Below the pieces are notes generated by a model that saw only the letters and a program-made list of their open reading frames with translations, was not told the DNA's origin and ran no database searches. From an uncultured Fimbriimonadales bacterium (lineage in GTDB: Bacteria; Armatimonadota; Fimbriimonadia; Fimbriimonadales; GBS-DC), in the NCBI GenBank assembly GCA_937934465.1, contig CALGZO010000034.1:1-23704 (forward strand): 23,704 nucleotides of DNA, in the 5' to 3' direction. The translations under genes were made by a program, and so were the position numbers. Of this stretch, positions 13,568-20,655 are shown piece by piece. Numbering within the stretch: the stretch's first letter is position 1; every line of letters starts with the position of its first letter.

Positions 13568-14434
13568 GTGCAAATCCGCTTGAATCAGCAGGCGCGAGTC
13601 GCTTTGGAATCGGCAGTGATAACACATGGGCTGCCCCGTCCGCATAATCTGGAGGCGGCGCATCGGATGCAGACGGCAGTGCGCGAGCAGGGCGCGGCGC
13701 CGTGTGTGGTCGCTGTGATGCGCGGCGCGCCGTGTGTAGGCGTCTCGGAGGCGGAGCTGCAGGCGTTGGCAGAGTACCCCGCGCCGACCAAAATCGCGAT
13801 GCACAATCTCGGCGTGGCTTGCGGGATGCGCCTCACGGGGGGCACAACCGTCGGCGCGACGGCGTACTTGGCGCACCGCGCAGGCGTCTCGGTGATGGCG
13901 ACGGGCGGCATCGGCGGCGTGCATCGCGACCGCGCCGATGTCAGCGGCGACCTGCCCGTGCTGGCGCGCACGCCGATTCTCGTCGTCTGCTCAGGCGCGA
14001 AGGCGATACTGGATTTGCCCGCCACGCGCGAGTGGCTGGAGACGCACGGCGTGCCTATCGTGGGCTACCGAACCGACGAGCTGCCCGGCTTCTACACAGC
14101 GCATACGGGGCTGCGCGTGGACGCTGTTGTGCATGATGTGGACGCGCTTGTGGCGATTTGGCAGGCGCATCAGCCGTTAGGAACCGCGCTGCTGGTGGCG
14201 CAACCGCCGCCCGAAACGGACGCCATCCCACGCGCCGAGATGGACGCGATGCTCCAACAAGCCCTTGCCGAGTGCGCACAGGCAGGCGTTGTGGGCAACG
14301 CAACCACGCCTTGGCTGCTGCAGCGTATAGCGGAGCTCAGCGACGGGCGCACTGTTCGGGTGAACCTATCGCTGCTGGAAGCCAACGCGCGCCTCGCCGC
14401 GGCAGTTGCTGCTGCCTGTGTGAACGCCCGATAA
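13568..14434 (+). CDS. psuG: Pseudouridine-5'-phosphate glycosidase
   Basis: 288 aa from the GTG start. PsuG reversibly splits the C-C glycosidic bond of pseudouridine 5'-phosphate to ribose 5-phosphate and uracil. Family motifs in order are ALESAVITHGLPRPHNLE (E14), the Schiff-base lysine in APTKIA (K75), GGTTVGATAYLAHRAG, MATGGIGGVHR, DVSGDLP and VVCSGAKAILDLPATREWLE (K145). GVPIVGYRTDELPGFY and the C-terminal VGNATTPWLLQRI follow. Spacings fit the E. coli catalytic residues E31, K93 and K166. The kinase partner psuK is not adjacent. The GTG start is supported because similarity begins there and TATGCT ends 6 nt upstream; longer in-frame starts from 13337 would run into the divergent gene. 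Confidence 0.92.
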   Translation: MQIRLNQQARVALESAVITHGLPRPHNLEAAHRMQTAVREQGAAPCVVAVMRGAPCVGVSEAELQALAEYPAPTKIAMHNLGVACGMRLTGGTTVGATAYLAHRAGVSVMATGGIGGVHRDRADVSGDLPVLARTPILVVCSGAKAILDLPATREWLETHGVPIVGYRTDELPGFYTAHTGLRVDAVVHDVDALVAIWQAHQPLGTALLVAQPPPETDAIPRAEMDAMLQQALAECAQAGVVGNATTPWLLQRIAELSDGRTVRVNLSLLEANARLAAAVAAACVNAR

Positions 14435-14438
14435 CTGA

Positions 14439-14446
14439 GGTATAAT
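14439..14446 (+). promoter_or_regulatory. GG-TATAAT box of the coiled-coil nuclease-like gene
   Basis: GGTATAAT ends 10 nt before the ATG at 14457, with no Shine-Dalgarno sequence between. The leader would be about 3-4 nt. The box begins 4 bp after the psuG stop codon, so the downstream gene has its own promoter. Confidence 0.65.
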
Positions 14447-14456
14447 CTCACCAGCG

Positions 14457-15227
14457 ATGGAGCCACTGTCGCCTCAAGAATATACGATTGTGGAGCGGAT
14501 ACTCGAAGAACTCAAAGAGCATCCGCGACTGGTCCGCCCGCTGCAGGAAGCGCTCGGCATCGTGGCGCTTCTGGGCGTGCCCGCACAACTGGACTCGCTC
14601 ATACAGATTGTTGAGCAACTCCTCGCTCGCCAAGCGGAGCAGGAGAAACGATTGGAGCGCGTCGAGCAGGCTGCGCTGGAAGCCAAGCAAGCGGCTCTGG
14701 AAGCCAAGCAAGAGGCGCGCGAGGCGAAGGAAGTCGCGCTCGATGTGCGTGAACGAACTGGCAGGATAGAGCAACGCCTCGACAGAATCGAGAACGATAT
14801 GGGAACGCTCAAGGGTATCGTGAAAGAAATAGAGGCGCGCAAACGGGCGCCTGCGGTGTTCGGACGGCTGTTCCGTAAAATACGCACCTACGACTTAGAG
14901 CAGTTCATGGCGATTGCCGAAGAAGAGCTGGGGCTGTCGCTTGACGACCTCATGGAGGTGCTGAACGCCGACTTTTTCGTCTCTGCCCAGCTCAGGTCGG
15001 ATGGGCGTCCCATCTGGCTGGTGGTGGAGGCGTCTTGGGGCATAGGCGTCAAGGATGTCGAGCGATCCCACAACCGAGCGATGATTCTGCGTCAAGCAGG
15101 TCTGGACGCCTACGGCGCAGTGATGGGAACCAGTATCACCCGCGCGGCGCGCCAGCGCGCCCAAGAACTGAATGTTCTCGTCGCGCTGAACGGCTCGCTC
15201 TATAACGAGCAGCAGTTCCGCCCGTAA
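14457..15227 (+). CDS. Coiled-coil protein with C-terminal PD-(D/E)XK-like domain
   Basis: 256 aa. Residues about 58-125 form a long coiled coil with exact heptads (AALEAKQ twice, then EAREAKE); the DNA around 14671-14710 repeats with a 21-bp period. The C-terminal 110 residues match the pattern of a restriction-endonuclease-like fold: LNADFFVSAQLRSDGRPIWL, VVEASWGIGVKDVERSHNRA, then GAVMGTSITRAARQRAQELN. The acidic residue in ADFF and the E in VVEAS would be the metal-site positions; the canonical Lys of ExK is replaced by Ser. Families of this layout (DUF3782-like) occur in Cyanobacteria, Chloroflexota and relatives with unknown function. No methylase or defence partner is adjacent, and nuclease activity is not proven. 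Confidence 0.7.
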   Translation: MEPLSPQEYTIVERILEELKEHPRLVRPLQEALGIVALLGVPAQLDSLIQIVEQLLARQAEQEKRLERVEQAALEAKQAALEAKQEAREAKEVALDVRERTGRIEQRLDRIENDMGTLKGIVKEIEARKRAPAVFGRLFRKIRTYDLEQFMAIAEEELGLSLDDLMEVLNADFFVSAQLRSDGRPIWLVVEASWGIGVKDVERSHNRAMILRQAGLDAYGAVMGTSITRAARQRAQELNVLVALNGSLYNEQQFRP

Positions 15228-15271
15228 AAGTAGCAGGAGAACCTGCGCGTCTAACGAACATGGAGGTTGGT

Positions 15272-16786
15272 ATGCGACAGACGATAGGGGCGTTGTTCTT
15301 AGCGATGGCTTGGGCGCTGGCGAGCGCGCAGACGCCTGCAGCGATGTGGCGGTTCTTCGGCAACGCCGCGCCCAATAACCCTGCGCTGCCCGGCGTAGGC
15401 AAACAGACCATCTACTACCCGTGCTTGAACCGCCTGTACGCCGTGAACATCGACGACGGCACGCTCAAGTGGCAATACCCTGCCGACGCGCCGCTCAACA
15501 CCACCATCCTCGGACAGCCTATCGAGGGCGACGGACTGGTCTACATCGGCGCAAGCAACGGGAATGTGTTGGCGTTAGATACGGAGACAGGCGCGTTGCG
15601 CTGGATTTTCACCGCCGACAGCGCGCCCACCGCGCGCCCCGTGCTGGACGACAATGTGCTGTATGTTGGCACAGGGCGCGGCGAGCTGTACGCGCTCAAC
15701 GCACGCAACGGGGAACCCCTGTGGCGCGAGCCGTATCGCGCCGACGACTTCATCTCGGGCAGGCTGGTCAAAGAGGGTGAGACCCTGATATTTGGCACGA
15801 ATGGCGGCTTCGTGCATGCCGTCAGCACTGCTGGCGGGCGACGCCGCTGGCTGTTCCGACTGCCCGCGCCGAACTACGACCCGCAACCCGTGTTCGCCAA
15901 CGGCAGCGTGTATGTGACCTCCAACGACGCAGTGATTGCGCTGAACCCCAACAGCGGCGCAGTGCGCTGGTCGCGACGGTTCAACACCGAGTTCCGCCTC
16001 GCGCCTGCCGCCAACGACGACTATATCGCCGTGCTGACGCGCGAGAACCGCTTGTTCGTGTTCGACCACCAAGGCAAAATTATCGCGGGCGACCGTGAGC
16101 CGATTGAAATGCGCTACGAACCCCTAACTGCGCCCGAAATCGTGAACGGCAAGTTGTGGCTGGCGACACGGCGCGGCACGATTCTGTGCTATTCACTGCC
16201 TGAGGGCAAGTTGGAGTGGCTTTACACTTTGCGCCCTGCCGAGGGCACGGTGGACGCTCAGAACCGACGCGTTGCGTATTTGGGGCTAAGCGGCAAGCCT
16301 GTATTTACGCCGAACGGGTTCGTCGTCGCGACGGGCGAGGGCAACCTGACGGCGTTTGGCTTTGGCTGGATCGACCAGACCGCGCCTCAAGTGGTGCGCA
16401 CCTCGCCTGCGCTGGGCGAGATGCTGTCGGGTCAGCTGCCGCTGGACTTCACAGCGCGCCTGCGCGACGACGGCAGTGGGGTTAACCCAGCCAGCGTGCA
16501 GTGGCTGCTGAACGACGAGCCGCTGCCTGCCGAATACGAACCGTCGCTGGGCGAGATTACAGTGCAGCTGCGCGCGGGCGCGGCGGCGAAACCGCTGCCC
16601 GACGGACGCCACACGATGACCATCATCGCCTCCGATTGGGCAGGAAACACCCTACGCCATAGCTGGGCAATCTATATCGACAACAGCCTCCGCCGAGGAC
16701 CTGCGCGACCTCAGCAGCAGCAACCTGGCGCGCCCGGCGCGCCTGGGGGACGCGGAGGAGGCGGCGGGCGTGGTCCCGACATCTAA
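15272..16786 (+). CDS. Secreted PQQ-type (BamB-like) beta-propeller protein with Gly/Arg/Pro tail
   Basis: 504 aa. A signal peptide covers residues 1-20 (MRQTIGALFLAMAWALASAQ). Repeated PQQ/quinoprotein blades run from about 30 to 370: LYAVNIDDGTLKWQYPADAP, VLALDTETGALRWIF, LYALNARNGEPLWRE, VIALNPNSGAVRWSRRF and others. A beta-sandwich-like segment follows (about 375-475: SPALGEMLSG, LRDDGSGVNPASVQW, DWAGNTLRHSW), as in Ig-like modules that respond to DDGSG patterns. The tail (about 478-504) is disordered, rich in P, Q, G and R. No PQQ-dehydrogenase catalytic residues are identified, so a scaffold or envelope role is more likely. The ATG at 15272 follows GGAGG by 5 nt; the ATG at 15260 overlaps that SD and is rejected. 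The 3' end overlaps the ABC gene by 17 bp. Confidence 0.85.
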   Translation: MRQTIGALFLAMAWALASAQTPAAMWRFFGNAAPNNPALPGVGKQTIYYPCLNRLYAVNIDDGTLKWQYPADAPLNTTILGQPIEGDGLVYIGASNGNVLALDTETGALRWIFTADSAPTARPVLDDNVLYVGTGRGELYALNARNGEPLWREPYRADDFISGRLVKEGETLIFGTNGGFVHAVSTAGGRRRWLFRLPAPNYDPQPVFANGSVYVTSNDAVIALNPNSGAVRWSRRFNTEFRLAPAANDDYIAVLTRENRLFVFDHQGKIIAGDREPIEMRYEPLTAPEIVNGKLWLATRRGTILCYSLPEGKLEWLYTLRPAEGTVDAQNRRVAYLGLSGKPVFTPNGFVVATGEGNLTAFGFGWIDQTAPQVVRTSPALGEMLSGQLPLDFTARLRDDGSGVNPASVQWLLNDEPLPAEYEPSLGEITVQLRAGAAAKPLPDGRHTMTIIASDWAGNTLRHSWAIYIDNSLRRGPARPQQQQPGAPGAPGGRGGGGGRGPDI

Positions 16787-17540
16787 TCCGACGGCGACGG
16801 GAACCCCCGTCGCCATCCGCGCCGAGAACCTCACGAAAGAGTTCAAGCTGGCGCACCACGCCTACGCCTCGCTCAAGGGGCTACTGCTCTCGTTCCTGCC
16901 TAAGCGTGTGGAACGGCTCACCGCGCTGCAGAGCATTAGCTTCACCATCCGACAGGGCGAAACGGTAGGGCTAATCGGGCGGAACGGCTCGGGCAAAAGC
17001 ACGCTGCTGGGCATCATCGCGCGCGTGTACCGTCCCACATCGGGTCGCATCGAGATTCACGGACGGGTCGCCCCGCTGCTGGAGCTGGGCGCGGGATTCC
17101 ACCCCGACCTCACTGGCTTGGAGAACATCTACTTCAACGGCGTGATTTTGGGGCTGACGCGCCGCCAAGTCGCCGAGCGCGTCGCGGCGATTGTGCAATT
17201 CGCCGAACTGGAAGGCTATATCGACGCGCCCATCCGCACCTACTCTTCGGGGATGCTGATGCGCCTCGGCTTCGCCGTCGCTGCCCATGTGGACGCCGAT
17301 ATCCTCTTGGTGGATGAGGTGCTGGCGGTGGGCGACGCGCGGTTCCAACAAAAGTGCTACGACAAAATCCAGCAGTTCCAGCGCGAGGGACGCACGATAC
17401 TTTTCGTGTCGCACGACATGGACGCTATCCAGCGCGTGGCGCAGCGCGTACTGTGGCTCGATAAGGGCGTGCTGCGCGCCGACGGCGACGCCCCCAGCGT
17501 GGTCACAGCCTACCTGAACAGCGTGCAGCAGAGCCTATAA
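16770..17540 (+). CDS. ABC transporter ATPase of the polysaccharide/teichoic-acid export type (Wzt/TagH-like)
   Basis: 256 aa, with the nucleotide-binding domain only. Walker A GRNGSGKST (70-78), signature YSSGM (158-162), Walker B ILLVDE (178-183) and switch His in FVSHD (H215) are intact. The motif LLELGAGFHPDLTGLENIYF is characteristic of ATPases that export O-antigen, teichoic acid or capsule polymers. The C-terminal carbohydrate-binding domain of some Wzt proteins is absent. The permease partner (Wzm/TagG-like) is not adjacent in this window. The start is GTG, inside the 3' end of the propeller gene, 8 nt after GGAGGAGG. That SD lies in the codons for the propeller's Gly-rich tail, so translation of the two genes is probably coupled. 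Confidence 0.88.
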   Translation: MVPTSNPTATGTPVAIRAENLTKEFKLAHHAYASLKGLLLSFLPKRVERLTALQSISFTIRQGETVGLIGRNGSGKSTLLGIIARVYRPTSGRIEIHGRVAPLLELGAGFHPDLTGLENIYFNGVILGLTRRQVAERVAAIVQFAELEGYIDAPIRTYSSGMLMRLGFAVAAHVDADILLVDEVLAVGDARFQQKCYDKIQQFQREGRTILFVSHDMDAIQRVAQRVLWLDKGVLRADGDAPSVVTAYLNSVQQSL

Positions 17541-17562
17541 CAATTCCTTAACATTTATCGTG

Positions 17563-17581
17563 TATAATACACATACGGAGG
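17563..17581 (+). promoter_or_regulatory. -10 box and SD upstream of the small nuclease-like gene
   Basis: TATAAT (17563-17568) is perfect; no good -35 is seen. GGAGG (17577-17581) lies 11 nt before the GTG at 17593, a long spacing. Unlike the leaderless units it is not preceded by GG. The AT-rich stretch 17541-17570 stands out from the GC-rich surroundings. Confidence 0.5.
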
Positions 17582-17592
17582 CATAAACGCGA

Positions 17593-17952
17593 GTGCGAAC
17601 TCGGAAGCCAACGGTCTCGTTTGTGCATCCCAGCGAAGAGGCGTTCGCGCGCCTGTTGGACTACTACAAGATTCGCTGGGAATATGAACCTCACACCTTC
17701 GTGCTACGCACCGACGAAGACGGCAACCCCAAAGAGTGTTTCACCCCCGACTTCTACCTGCCCGACTATAACCTCTATGTGGAGTTGACGGTGCGTCGCG
17801 CGAACATCAATCGGCGCAAGCGTCGGAAGATTGCGCTCCTGCGCGCCCTGCGCCCCGACATCGCCATCAAGTTGATGAGTCCGCGCGACTTTGAGAAATT
17901 GATGGTCAAGTACGGGGTGGAGCGCGCGCCGCGCCCTGAAGGTGAGGTATAG
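17593..17952 (+). CDS. Small PD-(D/E)XK-like conserved protein
   Basis: 119 aa. The sequence fits the short restriction-endonuclease-like fold: an N-terminal helix FVHPSEEAFARLLDYY, RWEYEPHTFVL, the metal-site core FTPDFYLPDYNLYVELT (D53, E64), and a basic helix RRKRRKIALLRAL, ending in AIKLMSPRDFEKL. Where typical nucleases have ExK, this has E-L-T followed by two Arg, so activity is uncertain. From memory, close relatives are conserved single-domain proteins in Chloroflexota and Actinobacteriota, sometimes beside purine-salvage genes; that neighbourhood is not present here. GTG start; the next gene's GTG begins directly after its stop codon, so the two are co-transcribed. Confidence 0.7.
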   Translation: MRTRKPTVSFVHPSEEAFARLLDYYKIRWEYEPHTFVLRTDEDGNPKECFTPDFYLPDYNLYVELTVRRANINRRKRRKIALLRALRPDIAIKLMSPRDFEKLMVKYGVERAPRPEGEV

Positions 17953-18756
17953 GTGATACGCTACGCCCTGTGCAACGAGGTACTGCGCCATCGGCAGTGG
18001 GCGGACAGCTGCGCGCTGATGGCGGCGGTGGGCTACGAGGGCGTAGAGCTCGCGCCCTTCACCTTCGCCGAGCGCGTGGAGCAGTTGGACGCCTCTGCCC
18101 GCGCGGAGATACGCCGCGTCGCCGCGCAGCATGGCTTGTCTATCGTGGGGCTGCATATGCTCCTCTGGTCGCCTGAGGGTCTCCACGCAACGCATCCCGA
18201 CTTGGAAGTGCGTCAGGCGACGGCGGCGTACTTGGTGGAGCTGGCGCGTTTCTGCGCGGATGTGGGTGGACAGGCGCTGGTGTTCGGCTCGCCCAAGCAG
18301 CGCGACGCGATTGCGCCCCTAACGCCCCACGAAGCAGCGCAACTGTGGCTGGAGACCTTACAGCCTGCCCTGCGGGTGTGCGCCGAGTATGGCATTACAC
18401 TGCTGTTGGAGCCGTTGCCAGAGACGAATGTGGTGCAACGGCTTGATGAGGCGGTCGCGCTGGTACAACAAGCGCGCCATCCCAACCTGCGCACGATGCT
18501 TGATGTCAAAAGCGCGCTCGCCGAAACCGCCGATGTGCCCGCGCTGATTCGTCAATACGCGCCCTACATCGCGCATGTGCACCTGAACGACTCCAACCTG
18601 CGTGCGCCGGGCTTTGGGGCGACCGATTTCGCGCCGATTATCCAAGCGTTGCGCGAGGTGGGCTACAACGGCTGGGCGTCGCTGGAGCCGTTTGACTACT
18701 ATCCCGACCCCGAGACGCTGACGCGCGAATCGCTGCGGTATTTGCAGGGCTTGTAG
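17953..18756 (+). CDS. Sugar phosphate isomerase/epimerase-like TIM-barrel protein
   Basis: 267 aa, the typical size for xylose-isomerase-like/AP-endonuclease-2 superfamily members. Motifs are GYEGVELAPF at strand 2, GLHMLLW (His near residue 66), ALVFGSPKQR, ITLLLEPLPETN (putative metal-ligand Glu), LRTMLDVKSALAE (Asp), HVHLNDSN (His, Asp) and GWASLEPFDY (Glu). This is the usual divalent-metal set for ketose epimerases and myo-inositol catabolism enzymes; the substrate cannot be assigned. The start is GTG directly after the preceding stop, with GAGG 5-6 nt upstream inside that gene. The 3' end converges with lexA at 16 bp distance. Confidence 0.83.
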   Translation: MIRYALCNEVLRHRQWADSCALMAAVGYEGVELAPFTFAERVEQLDASARAEIRRVAAQHGLSIVGLHMLLWSPEGLHATHPDLEVRQATAAYLVELARFCADVGGQALVFGSPKQRDAIAPLTPHEAAQLWLETLQPALRVCAEYGITLLLEPLPETNVVQRLDEAVALVQQARHPNLRTMLDVKSALAETADVPALIRQYAPYIAHVHLNDSNLRAPGFGATDFAPIIQALREVGYNGWASLEPFDYYPDPETLTRESLRYLQGL

Positions 18757-18772
18757 GTTGAGACTCGCGCGT

Positions 18773-19408
18773 TCACACGCCCATTTGACCGTAATCGCGC
18801 AGCAGCCCAATCACCTTGCCGATGACGCGCGCCTCCTCGATGGGCGCGAAGATAGGCTCGTAGGCTGGATTCGCCGATTCCAAGCGCACTTGCCCGCGCT
18901 CGAAGAAGATGCGCTTGATGGTCGCCTCCTCGCCGATGAGCACCGCCACCAACTCGCCGTTGTAGGCGGTCTGCTGGGGCTTGATGACCACCAAGTCGCG
19001 CGGCAAGATATGCTCGCCCACCATACTGTCGCCCTTGACGCGCAGCAGGAACGCGCTCTCCACATTGCGCACCATATCGGCGGGCACGGGAATCAGGTCT
19101 TCCACATTCTCGTGGGCGAGGACAGGCGTGCCTGCGGCGATTGTACCGACCAGCGGCAAAAAGCGCACGCGCTCCTGTTCGGGCTGGTAATCGGGATGCA
19201 CCACTCGGATTGAACGCGCCTGATTGCCGCGCTCGATGTAGCCCTTGCGTTGCAGCGCGTCCAAATGGAGCGTAATCCCGCGCAGGCTCTTGATAACGCC
19301 GATGCCCTGCTGAATCTCGCGAATGGTCGGCGGGTAGCCATGTTCGCGCGTGAACTGCACGATAAACTGCAATATTGCCCGTTGTGGTTTCGTCAATACT
19401 TTCGCCAT
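18773..19408 (-). CDS. lexA: LexA SOS repressor / autopeptidase
   Basis: 211 aa, the usual LexA length. The N-terminal winged helix (MAKVLTKPQRAILQFIVQF, EHGYPPTIREI) is followed by a self-cleavage site LVGTIAAGTPV (Ala92-Gly93), then VKGDSM with the nucleophile Ser128 and TIKRIFF with general-base Lys165. All catalytic parts are intact, so RecA-stimulated autocleavage is expected. The recognition-helix region GIGVIKSLRGITLHLDAL differs from the common LexA pattern (for example SSPSTVHSHLKAL), so its operator may differ too. AGGAGG lies close to the ATG. A strong promoter overlapped by inverted repeats lies at 19493-19530, consistent with autoregulation. No imuA/dnaE2 cassette is adjacent. 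Confidence 0.93.
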   Translation of the reverse strand: MAKVLTKPQRAILQFIVQFTREHGYPPTIREIQQGIGVIKSLRGITLHLDALQRKGYIERGNQARSIRVVHPDYQPEQERVRFLPLVGTIAAGTPVLAHENVEDLIPVPADMVRNVESAFLLRVKGDSMVGEHILPRDLVVIKPQQTAYNGELVAVLIGEEATIKRIFFERGQVRLESANPAYEPIFAPIEEARVIGKVIGLLRDYGQMGV

Positions 19409-19492
19409 ATCGCCTCCTGTAGGCTGGGGAGGGGGGAGGAACCCTCCCCGTTGCTCCGCTCGGAACAGCCGATGAAACGGCGGCTCACGCCG

Positions 19493-19530
19493 TGTAGAAT
19501 ATTTTACACTATCATTTGTCTACAAGTCAA
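19493..19530 (-). promoter_or_regulatory. lexA promoter with candidate LexA operators
   Basis: On the minus strand TTGACT (19530-19525) and TAAAAT (19506-19501) are 18 bp apart. TGTAAAATATTCTACA (19508-19493), a 16-bp inverted repeat with TGTA/TACA ends, covers the -10 box. TTGTAGACAA (19525-19516), another near-palindrome, lies in the spacer. TGTAGA and TCTACA also form a wide inverted repeat. The predicted leader is about 85 nt, with a GC-rich hairpin GGGGAGGG/CCCTCCCC near 19426-19450. Assignment as LexA boxes is inference from position. Confidence 0.6.
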
Positions 19531-19690
19531 GGGGGTATTGGCGTATGCGCTTGTGGATGAGGTGGGTGACACTGGCGGTGGACGTCTGGTTGTGGGGGGG
19601 GTGGTCTGTGGGCGTGGGAGTCGTTGGAGCGTGTTTCAGGCGGGGTTGCGAGTGTGTCGGGCGTGAATGGCGTGTGATGGGGGAGTAGCG
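19531..19690. other. Strand-asymmetric G/T-rich non-coding stretch
   Basis: The plus strand is very rich in G and T and poor in C, with eight consecutive G at 19594-19601 and further GGG runs to 19620. A G-quadruplex is conceivable. It contains the only ACGT in the window (19582-19585). No gene with family support is seen here, nor in the rest of the 19531-19783 interval apart from the palindrome at 19720-19748. Confidence 0.45.
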
Positions 19691-19719
19691 TGCGGCGCGC
19701 ACAAACTCTGAACAGTCAG

Positions 19720-19748
19720 CCCCCTCTCCCACGCTGTGGGAGAGGGGG
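19720..19748. repeat. GC-rich palindromic repeat, copy 3
   Basis: CCCCCTCTCCCAC (19720-19732) and GTGGGAGAGGGGG (19736-19748) form a perfect 13-bp stem with loop GCT, followed by GGTGAGGG-type sequence to 19755. It lies 36 bp past the stop codon of pseudopilin 2. Copy 1 is likewise just past a gene end. Confidence 0.7.
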
Positions 19749-19783
19749 GTGAGGGCATTCGCTTGCTTTCCGAGACTGCCTCT

Positions 19784-20572
19784 TTATTGACAGTTGCCCG
19801 CGTCGCCTCGATTGGGGCAGTTGCGGCATGGGGTTCCGTTCGCGCGACGCGCGGAGATGCCCCACAGATTGAACTGGTTCTGGTAGGGACCCGGCTCGCC
19901 GACATCGAAGATACGCGCCTGCTTGCCGTCCCATGTTTGAGCGGTGCTGTTCGCGCCCTCGCGAACGCGCCCCTTCACAGTGCGTGCGTGCCCATCTACG
20001 AAGTTCGCGCCTGCCAAGCCGTTATGACGCGCCTGCAGATAGGACTGAATCGTGGTGGGCGGGCCTAATGTGCCGTCGTACAGCATCGAGGTCTCGACAG
20101 GGTACTCAATCTGCGCAAGCGCTACAGGGGGGCTTTGCGCGAGCAGTCCGGGCACATTCCCGTTCTCAAACACGCACCAGTTGAAGATGTAGCCCGAGTA
20201 GCGGAAGTTCGGAATCGGGCACACAGGCACGCCGAACGAGCCGAAGCTGCCCACCACATCGAACGCCTGCCGATCGGATGGACATAGCACGATGTCAGTG
20301 TTCTTGATGTAGGGATACATCGCGTTGTAGAGGGTGAAGATACACGGCTGGTTGTTCTGGCTGCCCAGATAGATGCTGAACGGGAACCGCTCGTCGTAGT
20401 CCTGCACATATTGCAGCACGCCCAGAGCTATCTGCTTCATGTTGTTGGTACACTGGGTCTGACGCGCCTTCTCGCGCGCCTGCGCAAACACAGGGAACAG
20501 GATCGCCGCCAAAATCGCGATGATGGCGATCACCACCAGCAACTCGATTAGGGTAAAGCCTTTGCCTCGCAT
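19784..20572 (-). CDS. Type II secretion/pilin-like pseudopilin with H-x9-DG C-terminus (2)
   Basis: 262 aa. The short leader MRGKG precedes FTLIELLVVIAIIAILAAI (cleavage expected after G5), then FPVFAQAREKARQT-C-NMKQIALGVLQYVQDYDE. The DUF1559-like C-terminal motif HNGLAGANFVDGHARTV is present. The C-terminus ends in a cysteine-containing tail, CRNCPNRGDAGNCQ. It is a paralog of the gene at 3139-3894 with strongly conserved N-terminal DNA but a divergent exported domain. GAGGAG lies about 14 nt before the ATG, unusually far. It contains the window's only GGCC (20062-20065). Divergent from the ceramidase-like gene; function unknown. Confidence 0.88.
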   Translation of the reverse strand: MRGKGFTLIELLVVIAIIAILAAILFPVFAQAREKARQTQCTNNMKQIALGVLQYVQDYDERFPFSIYLGSQNNQPCIFTLYNAMYPYIKNTDIVLCPSDRQAFDVVGSFGSFGVPVCPIPNFRYSGYIFNWCVFENGNVPGLLAQSPPVALAQIEYPVETSMLYDGTLGPPTTIQSYLQARHNGLAGANFVDGHARTVKGRVREGANSTAQTWDGKQARIFDVGEPGPYQNQFNLWGISARRANGTPCRNCPNRGDAGNCQ

Positions 20573-20641
20573 AATACTTGTTAGATTCTCCTCGCAGCCC
20601 GAAAGTTCCTGCTGGATACTTTACGGGGATAGGCGAAAGTT

Positions 20642-20649
20642 GGTATACT
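20642..20649 (+). promoter_or_regulatory. GG-TATACT box of the ceramidase-like gene, leaderless-type
   Basis: GGTATACT ends 6 nt before the ATG at 20656, leaving no room for a leader or Shine-Dalgarno sequence. TTACGG (20621-20626), 17 bp upstream, is at best a weak -35. Confidence 0.65.
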
Positions 20650-20655
20650 TTTGAT

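Noticed and set aside
15233..15246. Terminator hairpin GCAGG-AGAA-CCTGC after the coiled-coil gene
   Set aside because: The stem is only 5 bp with no T-run; it is too weak to call.
20578..20655. N-terminal extension of the ceramidase-like protein
   Set aside because: The extra 26 residues have no family similarity and cover the intergenic promoter region; a -10 box ends 6 nt before the ATG at 20656.
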